DNA from: Candidatus Solincola jinzensis
Lineage (GTDB): Bacteria; Actinomycetota; Geothermincolia; Geothermincolales; RBG-13-55-18
Direction of reading: 5' to 3'
Assembly (NCBI GenBank): GCA_015711875.1
Contig: JACVJG010000217.1
Location: 1-5,791 of the forward strand
Length of the DNA: 5,791 nt
The notes below the pieces were generated by a model. It did not search any database. It was not told where the DNA came from and saw only the letters and a list, made by a program, of their open reading frames with translations. Position numbers and translations under genes: made by a program. Positions 5,217-5,791 of the stretch are shown piece by piece (position 1 is the first letter of the stretch; every line of letters starts with the position of its first letter).

Positions 5217-5791
5217 CTCCGCCACCTCCACACCAGGTTCACGAAGTAGGCGAAGAGGACCACCACCGCCAGCACCTCCAGCCTTCCCGCCCACATCTCG
5301 AAAACATAAACCACTTTCAGCAGGTCCGGCATGGTATAGTTGGTGACCCCGGTGGTCAGCCCCACGTTACCGGCGGCGGAGACGGACTCGAAGGCAGATG
5401 CGGTGAGCCCATAGCCGTAGAAGAGTCCCACCACCGTCCCGAACAGATAGAGCAACAGATAGAGAACCGTGGTGAAGAGCGCTGCGCTCACCATGCGCTC
5501 CGTCATCACCATATCCCTGATATGGTGGAAGCGCTCCACGACCACCGCCGAGGCCGGCGAGAGCACCTGCTTGGCCCTGGCCTTGATCTCCTTGGACAAT
5601 ATGCCCACACGGATGGCCTTGATGGCGCCGGAGGTGGAGCACGCGCATCCCCCCAGCCCCATGGCCACGATGAGCCCGAACAGCGCCAGGTCCCCCCACC
5701 TCGCCCCCATCTGCTGGCCGTAAACGGTCATGAAACCGGTGCCGCTGTGGCCGGAGATGAGATGGTAAGCGCCTCGCCGCAGGTCCGACCC
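5213..5791 (-). CDS. trkH: TrkH/KtrB-family potassium uptake channel subunit, C-terminal part (5' end outside window)
   Basis: TrkH/KtrB proteins form the membrane pore for K+ (sometimes Na+) uptake, usually gated by a cytoplasmic TrkA/KtrA nucleotide-binding ring. The last 192 codons are visible and the frame stays open to the window edge. Upstream of the first Met (5731), the frame still reads YHLISGHSGTGF, so that Met is internal. Visible parts in order (numbered from the window edge): the third pore loop with filter SGTGF at 16-20; a membrane segment and the Gly/Ser motif GGCACSTSGAIKAIR at 47-61; a cytoplasmic basic helix; a membrane segment (about 101-124); the fourth pore loop with filter NVGLT at 142-146; and the last membrane helix ending NLVWRWRR. 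The Gly/Ser motif has Cys and Ala where relatives usually have Gly (E. coli TrkH, from memory, GGCAGSTGGGLK). The stop overlaps the next gene by 4 bp. TrkH versus KtrB cannot be settled from this fragment. Confidence 0.93.
   Translation of the reverse strand, partial: GSDLRRGAYHLISGHSGTGFMTVYGQQMGARWGDLALFGLIVAMGLGGCACSTSGAIKAIRVGILSKEIKARAKQVLSPASAVVVERFHHIRDMVMTERMVSAALFTTVLYLLLYLFGTVVGLFYGYGLTASAFESVSAAGNVGLTTGVTNYTMPDLLKVVYVFEMWAGRLEVLAVVVLFAYFVNLVWRWRR
5224..5229 (-). promoter_or_regulatory. ribosome binding site of the trkH-coupled gene, inside the trkH 3' end
   Basis: GGAGGT on the minus strand lies 7 nt before the GTG start (5214-5216) and within the last codons of trkH. It fixes the start of the downstream gene at the 4-bp GTGA overlap. 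Confidence 0.75.

Noticed and set aside
5217..5294. longer N terminus for the trkH-coupled protein
   Set aside because: The added Gly-rich 26 residues lie inside trkH, while a GTG at 5216 has an ideal ribosome site and starts a proper signal sequence.

Overview
The window looks like chromosomal housekeeping DNA from a GC-rich bacterium, most likely a member of the Actinobacteria or a deep-branching relative. This rests on the GC-rich third codon positions of the main genes, a ClpX that reads like actinobacterial ClpX from memory (Walker A GPTGCGKT, then the [20 protein letters not shown] region), a ClpP resembling actinobacterial ClpP2 forms, and the frequent GTG starts. No database search was possible, so the taxonomic call is an inference.

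Layout. Positions 1-3545 carry the protein quality-control cluster on the minus strand in the order tig (trigger factor, 2148-3545), clpP (1228-1839) and clpX (1-659, running off the window). The genes are in the classical tig-clpP-clpX order but are not tightly packed: about 310 bp separate tig from clpP and about 570 bp separate clpP from clpX. clpP has a good-looking promoter of its own (perfect TATAAT). Just upstream of tig, on the same strand, is tRNA-Leu(UAG) (3626-3710), followed by a strong intrinsic terminator (3591-3620). The gap between that terminator and tig shows no obvious promoter.

Positions 3711-4131 form a divergent intergenic region. It fires leftward into tRNA-Leu (promoter 3741-3769) and rightward into a small tRNA operon (extended -10 promoter 4090-4118). 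That operon holds tRNA-Arg(UCU) (4132-4208) and tRNA-His(GUG) (4220-4296) and ends at an intrinsic terminator (4306-4335). All three tRNA genes encode their CCA ends.

Positions 4608-5791 hold the distal end of a second minus-strand operon. It contains the C-terminal part of a TrkH/KtrB-type potassium channel subunit (5213-5791, 5' end outside the window). A small secreted or membrane-anchored protein with a probable OB-like beta domain (4608-5216) overlaps it by 4 bp (GTGA).

How the genes work together: trigger factor receives nascent chains at the ribosome, and ClpXP degrades unfolded or tagged proteins, so their clustering is functional. The tRNAs are ordinary translation genes. The TrkH operon is unrelated ion transport. 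I see no mobile element, CRISPR array, phage gene or obvious new system. The points most worth a second look are the TrkH-coupled small protein, the promoterless-looking tRNA-Leu/tig junction, the long purine-skewed leader before clpX, and an AT-richer islet after the tRNA operon.
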